In this document: positions 1 to 13,800 of the stretch, piece after piece
Position numbering within the stretch: position 1 is the first letter of the stretch
How the letters are laid out: each line of letters begins with the position of its first letter
Assembly (NCBI RefSeq): GCF_039555335.1
Contig: NC_092631.1
Coordinates: 6,646,481 to 6,710,480, forward strand
DNA length: 64,000 nucleotides
Direction: 5' to 3'
Origin: Amphiura filiformis
Lineage: Eukaryota > Echinodermata > Ophiuroidea > Amphilepidida > Amphiuridae
Program-made: the position numbers and the translations under genes
Notes under the pieces: generated by a model
Databases searched by the model: none
Seen by the model: the letters and a program-made list of their open reading frames with translations, nothing else
What the model was told of the DNA's origin: nothing

Positions 1-267
1 TTCTATTTTTTCTCCAATTTTTCTTAAACACTACTGATGATGTGATTAAATCAGCCTACACTATGGACCACAAGAGCCTCATCCCACTGGCATAGACCAA
101 TAACCTCAATTACATAATCATATTGGAAAATTTGACCTCAAGTTGCAGAGTATGAGTTTTTGTACCCAAATCTTCAAAGGTCATTCAATGAATGTACAAA
201 TGTACTGGGGTTAAGAACTGTTCCCCTGATAGATGAGCATGTTGTGCCATCCTAGTACTATAGGCTA

Positions 268-504
268 TGTGACACGATCTGGTCCATGGGGGCCAAAGGC
301 GGCAAATTTGAAAATATAGAGTAAAAAAACAATAAAATACATAAGAAAATAGACATCAAAAATCTTCATTACTTTTGAACCAAGTATGCTAGACCTTTGG
401 TGTTTTCAGTAAATGATAGCCTACTGTATGTATAATGAAATAATTACGGTAACTCAATTTTCAAAAATGCCTCCTTTGGCCCCCATGGACCAGATTGTGT
501 CACA
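268..504. mobile_element. MITE with TA target duplication (TGTGACACGATCTGG family)
   Basis: The ends are inverted over about 35 bp with two mismatches (TGTGACAC.ATCTGGTCC...), flanked by TA at 266-267 and 505-506. A second copy lies at about 35730-35950, and a degenerate half copy near 33270-33340. No coding capacity. Confidence 0.85.
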
Positions 505-507
505 TAT

Positions 508-937
508 AATTGTGACGTGTCATGTCAAAAGGAGACACTTTTGGGCAGGTTATGAATTTTGAGGTTTTTACATATCTTAAATATAGAGATATTTTGCTCC
601 ACAACGCCGTTTTCCCAAATGAATTTGGACACTCCTAAGCAAAGATATTGTGTTCGGAAGTTATGGTATTATAAAATTGGAAATTGAGATATCGGCCTTT
701 AAAAATATTATTGACAATGTTGAGAGTGGGAATTAACTTGAAAAATGTCTCAAACAATACAAGATGCCAGTTACATTCCGGTCTGAAACTATCAGACAAT
801 ATTTTTAACATTAATAACATCACAAATTAGCAACAAACCCAAATTATGAAAAAATCACCCACCAGCAGATTTTTGGCTATTTCTCCATTTACGATCCTGC
901 CCAAAAGTGTCTCCTTTTGACATGACACGTCACAATT
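508..937. mobile_element. Inverted-repeat element, about 40-bp ends
   Basis: The left end AATTGTGACGTGTCATGTCA is matched in reverse at 918-937, and the match continues inward through GGAGACACTTTTGGGCAGG. It directly abuts the preceding MITE. The interior has no credible gene. Confidence 0.85.
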
Positions 938-1004
938 GTTGATCCTTTGGTGGTGTAATTAGGCAAAATGTATTTTTACAGAAAATTTCTGAATAGGCCT
1001 TTAA

Positions 1005-1344
1005 GGTAATGCACTATTTTAATGTGTTGCGATTTGGTAGTGAGCTTTGGCAAAAATTGCATTGCTCATTTCCTTGCGAGTGTGTAGAAGAATTCAAATA
1101 TCACAGACATACTTTTATAGGTCCTGTAGTTCTTGAGTTATGTTGTAAAGAGGGCTGAAACAACAACACTTTAGTAAAATGTACATAACTCATTAACAAC
1201 AATAAATTAAGCAAGTTTTCAAAGTATATGATTTGTAAAATGAACATTTGCAAAACATTAAAGTGTTATTTTTCAATAATATATTGATTTAGACAATACA
1301 AATCGATTTTTTGGCTGCTTCGACCAACAATACCGCGTCTACCC
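1005..1344 (-). mobile_element. TTAA-flanked non-autonomous element, copy 1
   Basis: TTAA lies at 1001-1004 and 1345-1348. The sequence is the reverse complement of the element at 16811-17173, with scattered substitutions. The target site suggests piggyBac- or Kolobok-type mobilisation. Confidence 0.8.
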
Positions 1345-1420
1345 TTAAATCTCTCATAGTTTTAGATCTCTCGCCACACATCCCAATATTGCAAAGTTGA
1401 GTGCCCCCATGCCTCTCTAC

Positions 1421-1617
1421 TAGTGGCGGCACCAGGATTTTTATTCGGGGGTGGGGGGCATTGGGAGGGCAAAGTGTATTTCGGGTGGGGGGTCAACAAA
1501 TTTTGCTCAAATTGCTGCAGAAAGTGGAAATTTACATAATTTTGGGTGTTTTGCCTCAAAGGTGGGGGGGCAAGAAAAATATTTGGGAGGAAAATGCCCC
1601 CCGTAGCACAGCCACTG
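1421..1617. mobile_element. hAT-like MITE with perfect 8-bp target duplication
   Basis: The ends are TAGTGGCGGCACC and ...CACAGCCACTG. The flanks are CTCTCTAC at 1413-1420 and again at 1618-1625. It lies 100 bp before GALNT-like exon A, in the intron. Same end motif as 10584-10737, 10844-11016, 48306-48692 and 50577-50932. Confidence 0.85.
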
Positions 1618-1726
1618 CTCTCTACACCATTGAAAGTAACTAGATAACATTATTATGAATATTATCATGATCATAACATAAATATTAACATTTTTAATAC
1701 CATCATGTTTATATTCTCATCCACAG

Positions 1727-1898
1727 AGGAACTCTGTAACAAACTGGAGCACATTCCACGGAAGGTCAGATCAAAGGTTAGACAGGTTCATACCACTAGA
1801 AGACTAGGGGTGGTGAAAGCGCAAATGGAAGGGGCTAAAGTTGCAATAGGTGATGTGGTTGTGTTTATGGATTCCAAATGTGAAGTTCACAGACAATG
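1727..1898 (+). CDS. GALNT-like exon A (first in window; metal-site region)
   Basis: The acceptor is ...TCATCCACAG ending at 1726 and the donor is GTAAGT at 1899. The exon enters at the second base of a codon and leaves after two bases of a Trp codon completed by the next exon. It encodes the part of the GT-A fold that leads into the metal-binding strand. The RRLGVVKAQMEGAKVAIGD stretch matches the family's 'R.GLI.AR..GA..A.GD' pattern. In the following FMDSKCEV block the usual His of DxH is Lys. Confidence 0.88.
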
Positions 1899-4800
1899 GT
1901 AAGTGGGCCTGAGAGGAATGGTAAGAGGAATGTCAATACTGTGGCACTTGGGGGGAGAGGGGCGGGGGGGGGGGGAATTCATTCCAAAACCAATGACCCA
2001 TTCCCAACAGCATGCTAAAGACTCTTTGCACCCCTTTACACATGACCGGCAGTGGTGGGGGGAGGTATGGGGAAAATGTTCTCAGTCAGACATCTTGTCC
2101 CCAGTTAGGGCCTACCCCCTGAATTACATTTTGCCCCCAATTCTCCCATCCCTCATGGTGATGAGCTGATTAGGCAAAATTCTCAAATTGGTCAAAACTG
2201 ACTTTAATAGACACTTATGAGAGTGATGATATTCAACATCTGATCTGGGCTTTTTGATGAACATACATTTGATTTTTTAGCCTTGGCACTATAGGCCTAA
2301 AAAGTTTTTATTGCCCTGAAAGATCCATTTGAAGTCAGTGTTGGTCAGGATTTTTTTAAACATATTTTAACACATGTTAAAAAATGCAACTTCACCATAA
2401 AACATGATGATAAACAATGATTTATTAGGTTTGTCAAGCTTGTTTTTTTTTACTTACAGACATTTTGAGAATTTTATACCAAATATATGAAAAGTTAAAT
2501 AGAAAAAAAAGCAACCCATTTTTTCAATTTTTTGGGTCATTCGAAAAGGGCAAAACAAATCTTTTTAGACCTTTAACATGATTACCATATAACTTGGTTT
2601 TTTTTTTAGGTTGGAGCCACTGTTAGGCCTCATTCATCATGACCAATCAGTGCTGGTGTCACCAGTGATAGATAGAATTCATCCTGATACATTTGAATAC
2701 CAATCTTCGCCATTGTCATTTGGAATCTTCACATGGGATCTAGGATTCAAATGGTCGCCATTATCTAAAGCAGATCTGGCAGAAAGGAGACAAAAAGCTA
2801 AGCCATACAGGTGAAGTACTCGTATAATTGAAGACAGAGATAATAAAAATTCCTTTAAAAAAGGAATGGGGCGCCCAATGTGAGCTTGGACGTGATATGG
2901 TGAATTCCATGGCATGGTGTTTAGATTTGATATTATAATGATCTACTCAGGGAAGAGTAGAAGATGATCAAATGCAAATGTGTTTGATTGGGGAAGGTGT
3001 ATCACAGGACCTTTTTGGATGAAATAAATTGAATTGGAATGAAGCTGTTGTGTCAATTTGCGATTATGTGGGGTGGGGGAGTTCTGTTTTTGGGGCATAT
3101 TGTAGTGATGATATTGCTTCTACTTGCTAATACACTGAAAATCTAATAGAGATGAAGGATTAAAAACAATTACAGAACATTCATTCTTCATAAAAGTAGC
3201 TATGGGTATACAATGTTTACAAGATAAGAACGTTAATGTTTTGTACATGAACGTAACGTCTTTCAAATTGCTTACGATCCTTGATTGGTTAATAGCGCGA
3301 ATAAAAGGAAGGTCGATTTATCTGGTGCCGATCAAAGAAAATGAATAGCAGAAAATGGCGAAAAAAAAAGGCAGATTTGATGGTTTGTACAAGCTGTATC
3401 AAAATGATTGGTACCCATCAGTTTTCATTGATAATGGATGAGCCTGACACATCAAAATTCAACTTAAGATCCAAATAATTTGTAAATTAATTGCAAACAC
3501 AAGTCATAAACTATACATTCTGGACATCTCAAATGTATCCAAAATTGTATTTGGAAGAAGCACAGGCTTTTCAATAAACATAAAAATTGATGGGTACCAA
3601 TCATTTTGATACACCCTGTATGTTTGAAGCCGCGTTCAGCAACTCATATCATCATGACCCTTGTAAACAAACCGTGCTGGAGTTTGATTGACAGATGACG
3701 CAAACTAGTCTTTTTATCTCTGTCTTCCATTATAGTTTTGAAGACAATTACATAACATGTGATATTTAAACTTCAGTGTGTGATTTGATAATATTGTTTG
3801 ATTATAGATAAGGGTCCAAAAATTCTAAGTTTCCCCTAAGATTATTTAAAATAAATGAAAAGTTTGTTACAAAATTCAAGAAATTAAAAGCATTGTTGGC
3901 AGCACATTTTGTTTGACACAACTGTTCGTTCATCATTGCATTTGGAAAGATGCCGTTTTGAAAATTGCACTGTGGTCCATTCAATTCCAACAATGCAGTA
4001 GGCGTGTGCGACAATACTCAATTTGAGGTATGGACTTATATAGGAAGAAGGAAGAAGAGTGGAGAATTGTTGATGAAATTTTAGGCAATTTTGACAAAAT
4101 TGTTTCAAACATTTTTGAATCCCAGAGGCCAAGAGGGTACCCCAGAATTGTCAATAGAGTCACATTTTGCTGTAGGCATCTATGGCTAGGAATCTCATTG
4201 GTCCATAGTTTATTCTGTTTGTTTTCACACACCTGTCTTCACTCCAGTAAGCATCTATAGCCAGCAATCCCATTGGTCCATAGTTTTGTCTGTTTGTTTT
4301 CACAGACTCATCTACACTCCAGTAAGCATCTATAGCCAGCAATCTCATTGGTCCATAGTTTTGTCTGTTTGTTTCCACACATTCATCTACACTCCAGTAA
4401 GCATCTTTAGCCAGCAATCCCATTGGTCCATAGTTTTGTCTGTTTGTTTCACACACATTTCATCTACACTCCAGTAAGCATCTTTAGCCAGCAATCCCAT
4501 TGGTCTATAGTTTGTCTGTTTGTTTCCACACATTCATCTACACTCCAGTAAGCATCTATGTCCATAGTTTTGTCTGTTTGTTTCCACACATTCATCTACA
4601 CTCCAGTAAGCATCTATAGCCAGCAATCCCATTGGTCCATAGTTTTGTCTGATTGTTTCCACACATTCATCTATGCTCCAGTAAGCATCTATAGCCAGCA
4701 ATCCCATTGGTCCATAGTCTTGTCTGATTGTTTCCGCACATTCATCTACACTCCAGTAAGCATCTATAATAGCCAGCAATCCCATTTGTCCATAGTTTTG

Positions 4801-7800
4801 TCTGTTTGTTTCCACACATTCATCTACACTCCAGTAAGCATATATAGCCAGCAATTCAGCATCGAAGTGGTTACGTAATTCTCTTGGTTACCGGATCACG
4901 CTATTTTGATATGCCTTCAAGTGCCATATACTTTGTGTGGTGATTGTTTCGATCGTGGTTCATAACTCAAGCGCGTGATCCCGTTGACATAGTAACATTA
5001 CGTAACTTCGATACTGAATAGACCTTTTCGGTAAACCCCATAAGCCTTTGCGAGTACATCTGAGAACTCGTCATTTGACGTCACGCCAACTTGAAATGCG
5101 CAGTGACGATGTTTGATAAACGATGTGCGCATTGGCGCAGATTGTTGGCGTGACGTCAAATGACGAGTTCTTAGGTGTACTCGCAAAGGCTTATGGGATT
5201 TACCGAAAAGGTCAATCCCATTGGTACATAGTTTGTCTGTTTGTTTCCACATATTCATCATCACTCTAGTAAGCATCTATAGCCAGCAATCACATTGGTC
5301 TATAGTTTTGTCTGTTTGTTCCACACACTCATCTTCACTCCAGTAAGCATATAACGCTCATTCTACAAAATCCGTGCCAATAGCCTTTTTTTCCATTCTT
5401 TGGTCCACAAACACTTTGTCGAGCATTTAGGGCATCAAATATGTTGTTTTTCTGGTAGAACTCAACAAGATCTACACGGACATATATAATTTTCCATACT
5501 TTAAATGCTTTCTTCAGCCTGATTAACCCTTGCAAAGGCTCAAAAATCGCTAAAAATGCGTTTCCACTGCTCAAGTATCACATCTAACCCTGAATATTTT
5601 CTTTGAATAAATGCGATTTCTTTACATATTTGTTGTTTTTTAATTAGATAACGCACCATCATATTGTTTATCAACATTATTTTTTAGTGATTAAAACGCG
5701 TCTTTGTGTAATTCTAAAATAAATTGCACTTTCCACCAAAACGCTGTGAGCTACGTTACCCTTTTTTAACACAAGTTATTGGAAAGAAGTAAAACAGAGG
5801 TATCAATGTAATTTGCGGTTTTTGAAAGGAAACACTCCTAGGTTTTAAAAATCACAGTAAAAATCGTGATGCTGTAGCATTTTTGGCATAGAAGTGTTGT
5901 AAACATTGAAATTTCGACCGACCATGTTAAGATTGGTGAGCTACGTTACCAGGATTCTATAGTATGCACTTGTATTACATGTACTTCCTAATAATATGTG
6001 AAAGCTACCAGTGGTCGAACCCCATTTATATTAGAATTAACCGACATAATGTTCTAACGTTCGCAAATCACATTAAAAACATTAAAATCCAGTGAACTAC
6101 GTTACTGTGAGCTACGTTACACACTCATTTACGCATCTTCAAAACTTCTATGAAATGGTGAAATCTGTTTTACATTTCACTCAAGTGATCTTTAGTTTGC
6201 TTTTTATGACCTTGGATTGAGTAAAACCAGCCCATTTTGTAGTCGGTAACGTAGCTCACATTACATTGAGTTTTAGTGTTAAAAACATCATGACTTCCTG
6301 AAAGAAAAATATGCAAGTGGTGTTGGCAATTTTTTACATCTGAAAGTAGTGATACATTTACTCTTAAAAAACACAAAAAGCAGGTCTTTTTGAACAACTT
6401 TTATTTTTTAAATTTTTTTAGTGGATTGGCACCGGATTTTGTAGAATGAGCGATATAGCCAGCAATCCCATTGGTCCATAGTTTGTCTGTTTGTTTCCAC
6501 ACATTCATCTACACTCCAGTAAGCATCTATAGCCAGCAATCCCATTGGTCCATAGTTTGTCTGTTTGTTTCCACACATTCATCTACACTCCAGTAAGCAT
6601 CTATAGCCAGCAATCCCATTGGTCCATAGTTTGTCTGTTTGTTTCCACACATTCATCTACACTCCAGTAAGCATCTATAGGCAGCAATCCCATTGGTCCA
6701 TAGTTTGTCTGTTTGTTTCCACACATTCATCTACACTCCAGTAAGCATATATCAGTTCGGGGGCACTGCTAATTCAAAGACGTCTCTGATATCAAAGACG
6801 GGTCAGTGATTTCACATACGGGGTCTGTGATATCACATACGTCGTGCTTTTTTTTACAGTTTGGGGCTAGATGCAGCATATCGGAAAGAAGGTGACTGTA
6901 TCGGAATATGCTTTCCTATGTTTAGCAAATATCTGCCTGTGCAAACATCATATCTATCTGTGCAAATTCTGACAAATGGTCCCAGAAAACACTTGGATTG
7001 GCAAAATCGAGCCATATCCAACGTTTTGAAGTAACAAAAAATTCCAAGTCCTGGGGGGAGTGAATATTTTGGCAAGGCAAAAAAAAAGGAGGAACAATGA
7101 ATTTTGGCCAGTCAACGAGGGGGGAGGGGAGCGATTTTTGGCACGCATTGTGGCGGCAACTTTTCAAAAATATATTCAAAAATGACTTGAAAAATGGTAG
7201 GCCCCTACGGAAACGTTCAGGCCTAACCTCGTGGCCTGACTCTTGCACACGTGCATGGGATGTATTTTATTGATAGGGGTAGGGTTATGTTATGATTAGG
7301 TGGCTCAAAATAGATCAACAAATTACGGTAAACCAGGCGCGTGCCCACTGCCCAGGAGTGGGGCTTTGGGGCCTGCAGCCCCGGTCTTAAAAAATGAGGG
7401 AGACAGAGAGAGAAAGAGAGAAGGAGAGGGAGGGAGAGGAGGGGAGTGATAGAGCAGTGGCATAGCCAGGCCCGCTTTTTCTTGCTTGGGTGCTGATTTT
7501 GAAAAAGTGTTTGTGTTTTTCCAGGGGGCGATTTTGTAAAAAGTGGACTTTCTTCACAAACTTTGGACCTTTTTTGACTAAAAAAGCATAAAAAACATAT
7601 TTTTTTGCTCACTACGGTCGTAAATTAGGATTTGTTTGAGGACTTTTGCCTCACCGCACGGCCCAACTCTGCGTACGGGCCTGAGCATATCCAGTGGGGC
7701 AGTATAGTGCCTCCTACAAAAATTGAAGGGCGGAAAAGGGAGGAAAAGAAAAGGTCTACTTTTTCGGGTCTGATTTCCCAAAAATTGAAAGAAATAACCC

Positions 7801-10800
7801 GACAACTGAAAACATATATAAAATAACTGCCAATAATACCGGAACGAAAATGTTACAAAAATCAGGACAAAATATTAGCAAAACTGGGTTGAAAATTTGT
7901 TTTGCCACAGCCACCAGGCTCATTTCAATATCCGGGGATAGGCAAACGGGGGAAAAGTGGAAAGAAAACAAGGAAGAAAACAAGAAGAAACGAGGAAGAG
8001 TAGGCCTACGTTCTGAGTCATTGCGCATCATAATTATGTTCATGCTTGAAATTTGTGACGGGAAGTCGCATCCACTGGAAATCCATTCTAAAATACATAT
8101 TATGCATTATAATGACATGGTTATATGGCCTAGGCTATGCTTAATCATGATGGTTGGAAAAATAAGTTAATAATAGGGGCCTAATGCAAAATGATGCACC
8201 AATTGGCTTTTAGTTTGATGATAATATTCCCCTCACAAGTCGGGTCCGTTGAAATCTGTTATGCCCAAAATAATACGAATAATAAGTTCTGAGGGAGCAC
8301 ATCCCCCTCAGGCACCCTTCTCCGTCAAAAAAGAAAAGGCTAACTTGCATTTATCCATATAGGCCTAATTGAGCAGGTTCATACCCATGCAGAAGTCAGG
8401 TCCGCAGGAAATTTGTTAGGAATTATAGGCCTATCTTTCATAGATATAATGACTATAGGCCTATTATAGCACATCCCACTCAAGCAAAACAGAAAAGCCT
8501 AAACTTAGGCTGAATTGAAGGAATTATTGAGCACGAGTGTTAAATATAGGCGGAGACTGGGGTAATTGTGGCCCCGGGGTAATTGTGGCCCCTTTGTCTT
8601 TATCAGGGTGTCTTTATACTAAGCATTGGTCTAGGTGACTTAACTTTGTATTGTATGAAAGAGTGGTCTTTATGTTACTGTTTGGTGAAAGTCCACTTTT
8701 TATTCATAGGGGTGGTACTTATTGGTTGTATCACTGACTATTTTGTATGTGTTTGACATGAAAGGTAATCATAACAGTTCCCATTGATATAACAATTTTA
8801 TAAAAAAATTGTTTATTTAATGAGCTAAATTTGCATATTATGTAATACCCGGCTTGGGATAAAATGGCCCCTGTCTTAAGCAAATTACTTGCATCTGACC
8901 CCCTAAAAAGTTATTTTGGTCATTAATCTGTTATATCAAATTAGCCATTTGGAGTCATTATTGAAACAAAAAAGACATATTTAGTATGTTTTCAAGTCAA
9001 AACAAGGAAGTATAATGAACAGTCAGATCCGCCGCAGTTTCGCATGCAAAATTAGCATAATAACAAGTATTTTACAAAATGCTTTAAAATGCCTTTTTCT
9101 GGTCAATAAACCAGTCCAAATGGCCTAGAATTATCGCAATGACTGTAAAACATGTTATTAATAGTTATCAGGAAGAACTGGATTCACAATACTCTTTAAA
9201 TTCTTTATTTTGTTCAGGGGCCACAATTACCCCGCTTGGGGTAATTGTGGCCCCTAAAACATGTTAATTATTATGCAAATTGTAATATATTTTCCAATTA
9301 TATTCATCACATCTTATAGGTATATATAGGCCTACCCATTGCCTCTATCCACTCATGCAGAAATTTTACTTCTCCAGTTCATACTTAAAGAATTACATGG
9401 TAAAAATGCAAAAGGGGGCCACAATTACCCAGTTTCCCCTAAGCCTAAAACTAAAATTCGCGGCTCAGTTTGAAATCTGTAAAAAAATATGCTCCGAAAA
9501 TAACCAATAAACAGTTTTGATGTGTCGGAGAATTGAAAGTCTGCAAAATGTCGTCGAGGAGCAAAGTTATTCTGCAGCATTTAAGCTCAATTATGAAAAA
9601 GAGCAACATTTTTTTAGCATTCTCCGATTCCTCACGTTCACTAGAAAGAGTGTATCCCGAGCCCGCGATTTAATTCATAAATTGGATAGTAAAATTAGCT
9701 AGCTACAACCCTGTGATCATGCTGATTAGGCCTACTCGCAAAATTATTCCCGTTGCGACAGTTCACGTTCACAATATCGTTTGCGGCTGGGTTTTGAGAC
9801 TAGGGAGTATGTGATTTATGAGACGTCTTTGAATTATGATACTGTCAGGTGACTCGGCACTGAAGAGTCTTTGATATCAGAGACGTCTTTGAATTAGCAG
9901 TGCCCCCGAACTGATATAGCCAGCAATCCCATTGGTCCATAGTCTTGTCTGTTTGTTTCCACACATTCATCTACACTCCAGTAAGCATCTATAGCCAGCA
10001 ATCTCATTGGTCCATAGTTTTGTCTGATTGTTTCCACACATTCATCTACGCTCCAGTAAGCATATATAGCCAGCAATCTCATTGGTCCATAGTTTTGTCT
10101 GATTGTTTCCACACATTCATCTACACTCCAGTAAGCATCTATAGCCAGCAATCCCATTGGTCCATAGTCTTGTCTGATTGTTTCCACACATTCATCTACA
10201 CTCCAGTAAGCATCTATAGCCAGCAATCTCATTGGTCCATAGTTTTGTCTGATTGTTTCCACACATTCATCTACACTCCAGTAAGCATCTTTAGCCAGCA
10301 ATCTCATTGGTCCATAGTTTTGTCTGTTTGTTTTCACACACTAGTAAAATAGCCATAAAATCACAACTTACAATAGAAAGTTAATTTGCAATTATAGTAT
10401 ATACCAGCTCTTACATCCTTTGTATTCCAGATCTCCAGCAGTCAGTAGTAGTGTGTTTGCTATTAGTAGACAGTACCTTAGCAACCTAGGAGGATTGGAT
10501 GTTGGTATGGAGGATCTAAAGGCATCACAAAGTGCTGCTATGGAGATGTCAATGAAGGTAAGATGCTGACATAGACAGACAGAGTGTAGTGTTGCCAGGA
10601 TTTTAGTATGAGGGGCAAAGCCAAATTTTCGTCCCCATTTGTCAATTTTGTTTTTAGTCATTTTATAGACACTTTACTCTTTGCTGTCCCGATTTTATCT
10701 CTGGGGGTTCCCCCCAGTCCCCCTGGCTACGCCCCTGCAGACAGAAAAACAAGTAGACAAGCAGGCCTTCTGCCATGTTTATTATTGTGTACTTCAAATT

Positions 10801-13800
10801 TCCTTTGCAAAATTATACTTAAAAATGTACTAGTAATTTGCACCAGTGGTGGAGTCTTTTTCAGGGGAGGAGGACAAAGGGGGGGCAAAAATGGCCTAAA
10901 AAGTACCAAAAAGACCTAGCAATTTGAAATAAGAGGGTGGCCATGCAGCATCCCACGGGGGTGGGGGACTTCTCACAGGGGAACGCTACCCCTTTTCCTC
11001 CCTGGCTATGTGACTGATTTCCACCTAAACTACTTCAATAATTGTAGGCTGCAACTTTGCAACATAAATCTGACAAATTTTATTATTGTATATCATAGGT
11101 ATGGATGTGTGGGGGAACAGTCCGAGTAGCACCATGTTCACGAGTTGGTCAGATTATGACAGCACCACCAAAAAGCGCCCTCGTTGACCTAGATGAGACA
11201 GCAGAGAGACGTAATCGTGTGAGGATAGCTGAAGCATGGATGGATGAGTATGCTAAACATTTCTACACAGTACTACCACTAGCAGCAGTGAGTAGCATCT
11301 CCTAGTATTAAAGGCATCATCCACTTGTCATTTTGGACAGGCAGTTTGCTCCTGGGATGTAAAATTCTAAAAATAATGCCTGAAGAAGTTCTGTGATCTC
11401 AAAACAAGACCAGACTAATAAATCAAAAGGGATCCGCTCATGATCAGGCAGGCCCCCTAGATCCACTCTTGATATCAACATAAAACACAAATCATGAGAT
11501 CACAAATTTAGCCCCGGAGGAGGCACTCGAATATGAAAGTGACGTACCTGTGCCCACCAGCGTACAAAACTAGGGGTCTATCGTTGTAGAAATTTTCAAA
11601 AAAAGGTGGTCATTCGGTGTTGGCAAGTTAAAAATGGGGTGATTTTGTATGGGAGCGCCATAGCTTTTTACCCAATTTTACAGTACAAAATAGACTAAAC
11701 TCATTTATTTTGCTCAAAATGCACGCGAAGTGCACCAAAATTTCAATTTTGAGGACTAATTGTTCAAGAAAGGGGGTCATTCAGTGTAGGCTACTGAAAA
11801 AAAAGGGGTCATTGGGTGTAGGATTTGCCAAAAATACCGGGGTCTTTTCATGGGCACATGACGTATGTCAATATATGGGAGTGCCCCCGGAATTTAGCAT
11901 TGTTGAATCTTGTACCGTTTCACTTTATTGTTGAATTTGATAATGCTTATAACCCTATGTCATACATTTTTCATTGTCATTTCTCGACAGAATTCATTTT
12001 ATGGCAACATATCTTCTCAGCTTCAACTACGCAATCGTCTTCAGTGTCATCATTTCAATTGGTATCTCAACAATGTCTTTCCAAGTTTACTTGCTACATC
12101 ACATGACAGACTCATTGCATGGGGACAGGTAGGAAGGTTACTTTTTTCTTCCCCCACCCAGTTTTCCCCCCACTTTTGAGGCAAAAACCGTAAAATCGCA
12201 CAAATTTCCACTTTTTGCTGCAATTTTGTGCAAAATTGGTTGATTCCCCCCCCCCCCCTGAAATTCACTTTCCCCAATGCCCCCACACAAAATTCCTGGT
12301 GACGCCACTGCCTGGGATTGAGAGGAGCACTCAGATATTGGTGTACACATGCTTGCCCATAATAACTGGGCCATTCCAGTTGAAATCCATACACCCCCAG
12401 TGGAAGATATGACCTTAATCTCCCACATAGGGAGTGTGAATTTCAAATGGGATTACCTGAATGGGTGACTCCATTTGAAATCTACACTCCCTGTGCGGGA
12501 GATTAACAAGATCATTATTTTCTTCCATAAGGGTGTATGGATATTAACTGGAATAGCCCAATGTGTGAATTGAGGGGGGGGGTTGTGGGGGAGGGGGGAA
12601 GAAGAACATGGTAGGCTATGAGTGTTCCGCTTTCGGATTCTCTTCAAACAAATATTTTTTCAAAAAACATTTTTTAACTGATTCAAGCTTGTTTAGAAAA
12701 TAGTTTAGTCATATACATACACAAATATTGTTGAATGCCGCTCCCCTGATGATGGTTTCAAACACAAATGACTCAGTGCCACAAAGACTTATCTCCATTA
12801 CCTGATTGCCTTAGTACGCATTGTCATGCATTCCGTACTCCCCATTCCAGAAAAATACAGCACTAATTGTTCCCCCTTTGCGTTAATTGGTGCAACCATG
12901 ATCCCAGAGAGTGACAATTTTTATACTGTTCCATTAACTAAGTTTAATCATAGTAATCTGATTTTAAATATACAATTTACACTTATTGTTTCAGTGTAGC
13001 AACAAAGGGAGTTCTCTGTGTTTAGATACACTCAGTGCAGATGAAGGCAAACCTTTGGGCATTGCCAAGTGCCAATCTACTAGTAATACTCAGGTAATTA
13101 TGCCCTCATATTAGGGGGGTTCATGGGGTTTGGGCTAGTGGTGATGTGCAAAGCCTCCCCCCCCCCCCATTTGATGTGCTGCATCACAAATTTTGTCACA
13201 TCAAAAGGACATGCTTGTTTGATGGCATGTAAAACTGAGTCATTTTAAAGAAAAGTTGAACAATGATGGCGCTATTTAACTTTTTGTTTGCATCTTTACA
13301 GGGGGTAGACACTTGCATAGTGATATTAGAATATCAGCAAAAAGACTAACAAATGACAAGTGAATTTTCAAAAAATGTTTTATCATGAAATGTAAGGTAT
13401 TACTCATATTATTTGGCTAATTTGAATTTAAAACATATGTAAATAGAGCCCTCAATTTACACATAAATATAGAATAAAAATTACCACAAAAAGCAGAAAA
13501 AGATGAATAATTTGATATAGAAGCAAAAATTCATGTTAAAAATTGCTACAAAATATATGTGTAGGCTATATACAGTTTATTAGTGTGATAACTGCTGGCA
13601 TTATTTAGGTCTGGAATTAAACATTATATAATGTATTGTTAAAGAAAATTAATAAATGATCACACCAAACAACCGTGAGGATGGACTTTGCAAAAAAACA
13701 CTTTTCGAGATAAACAGAAAGCATGGCTTATTTTCATTTATAATATCTGAATGCCAATATTGCCTTGATCAATTTTGACCAGTGATATCTCAAAATAAAG

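Noticed and set aside
7223..7612. 129-codon minus-strand frame inside the 3.16-kb element
   Set aside because: Low-complexity Leu/Ser/Pro sequence from a G/A-rich tract; no transposase motif.
7850..8170. 106-codon plus-strand frame inside the 3.16-kb element
   Set aside because: Lys/Glu-rich stretch with no catalytic motif or homology recognised; could not be called a transposase.
9894..10352. Frames of 135-147 codons on both strands
   Set aside because: They arise because the 75-bp satellite unit is a multiple of three; the translation is simply the repeat.
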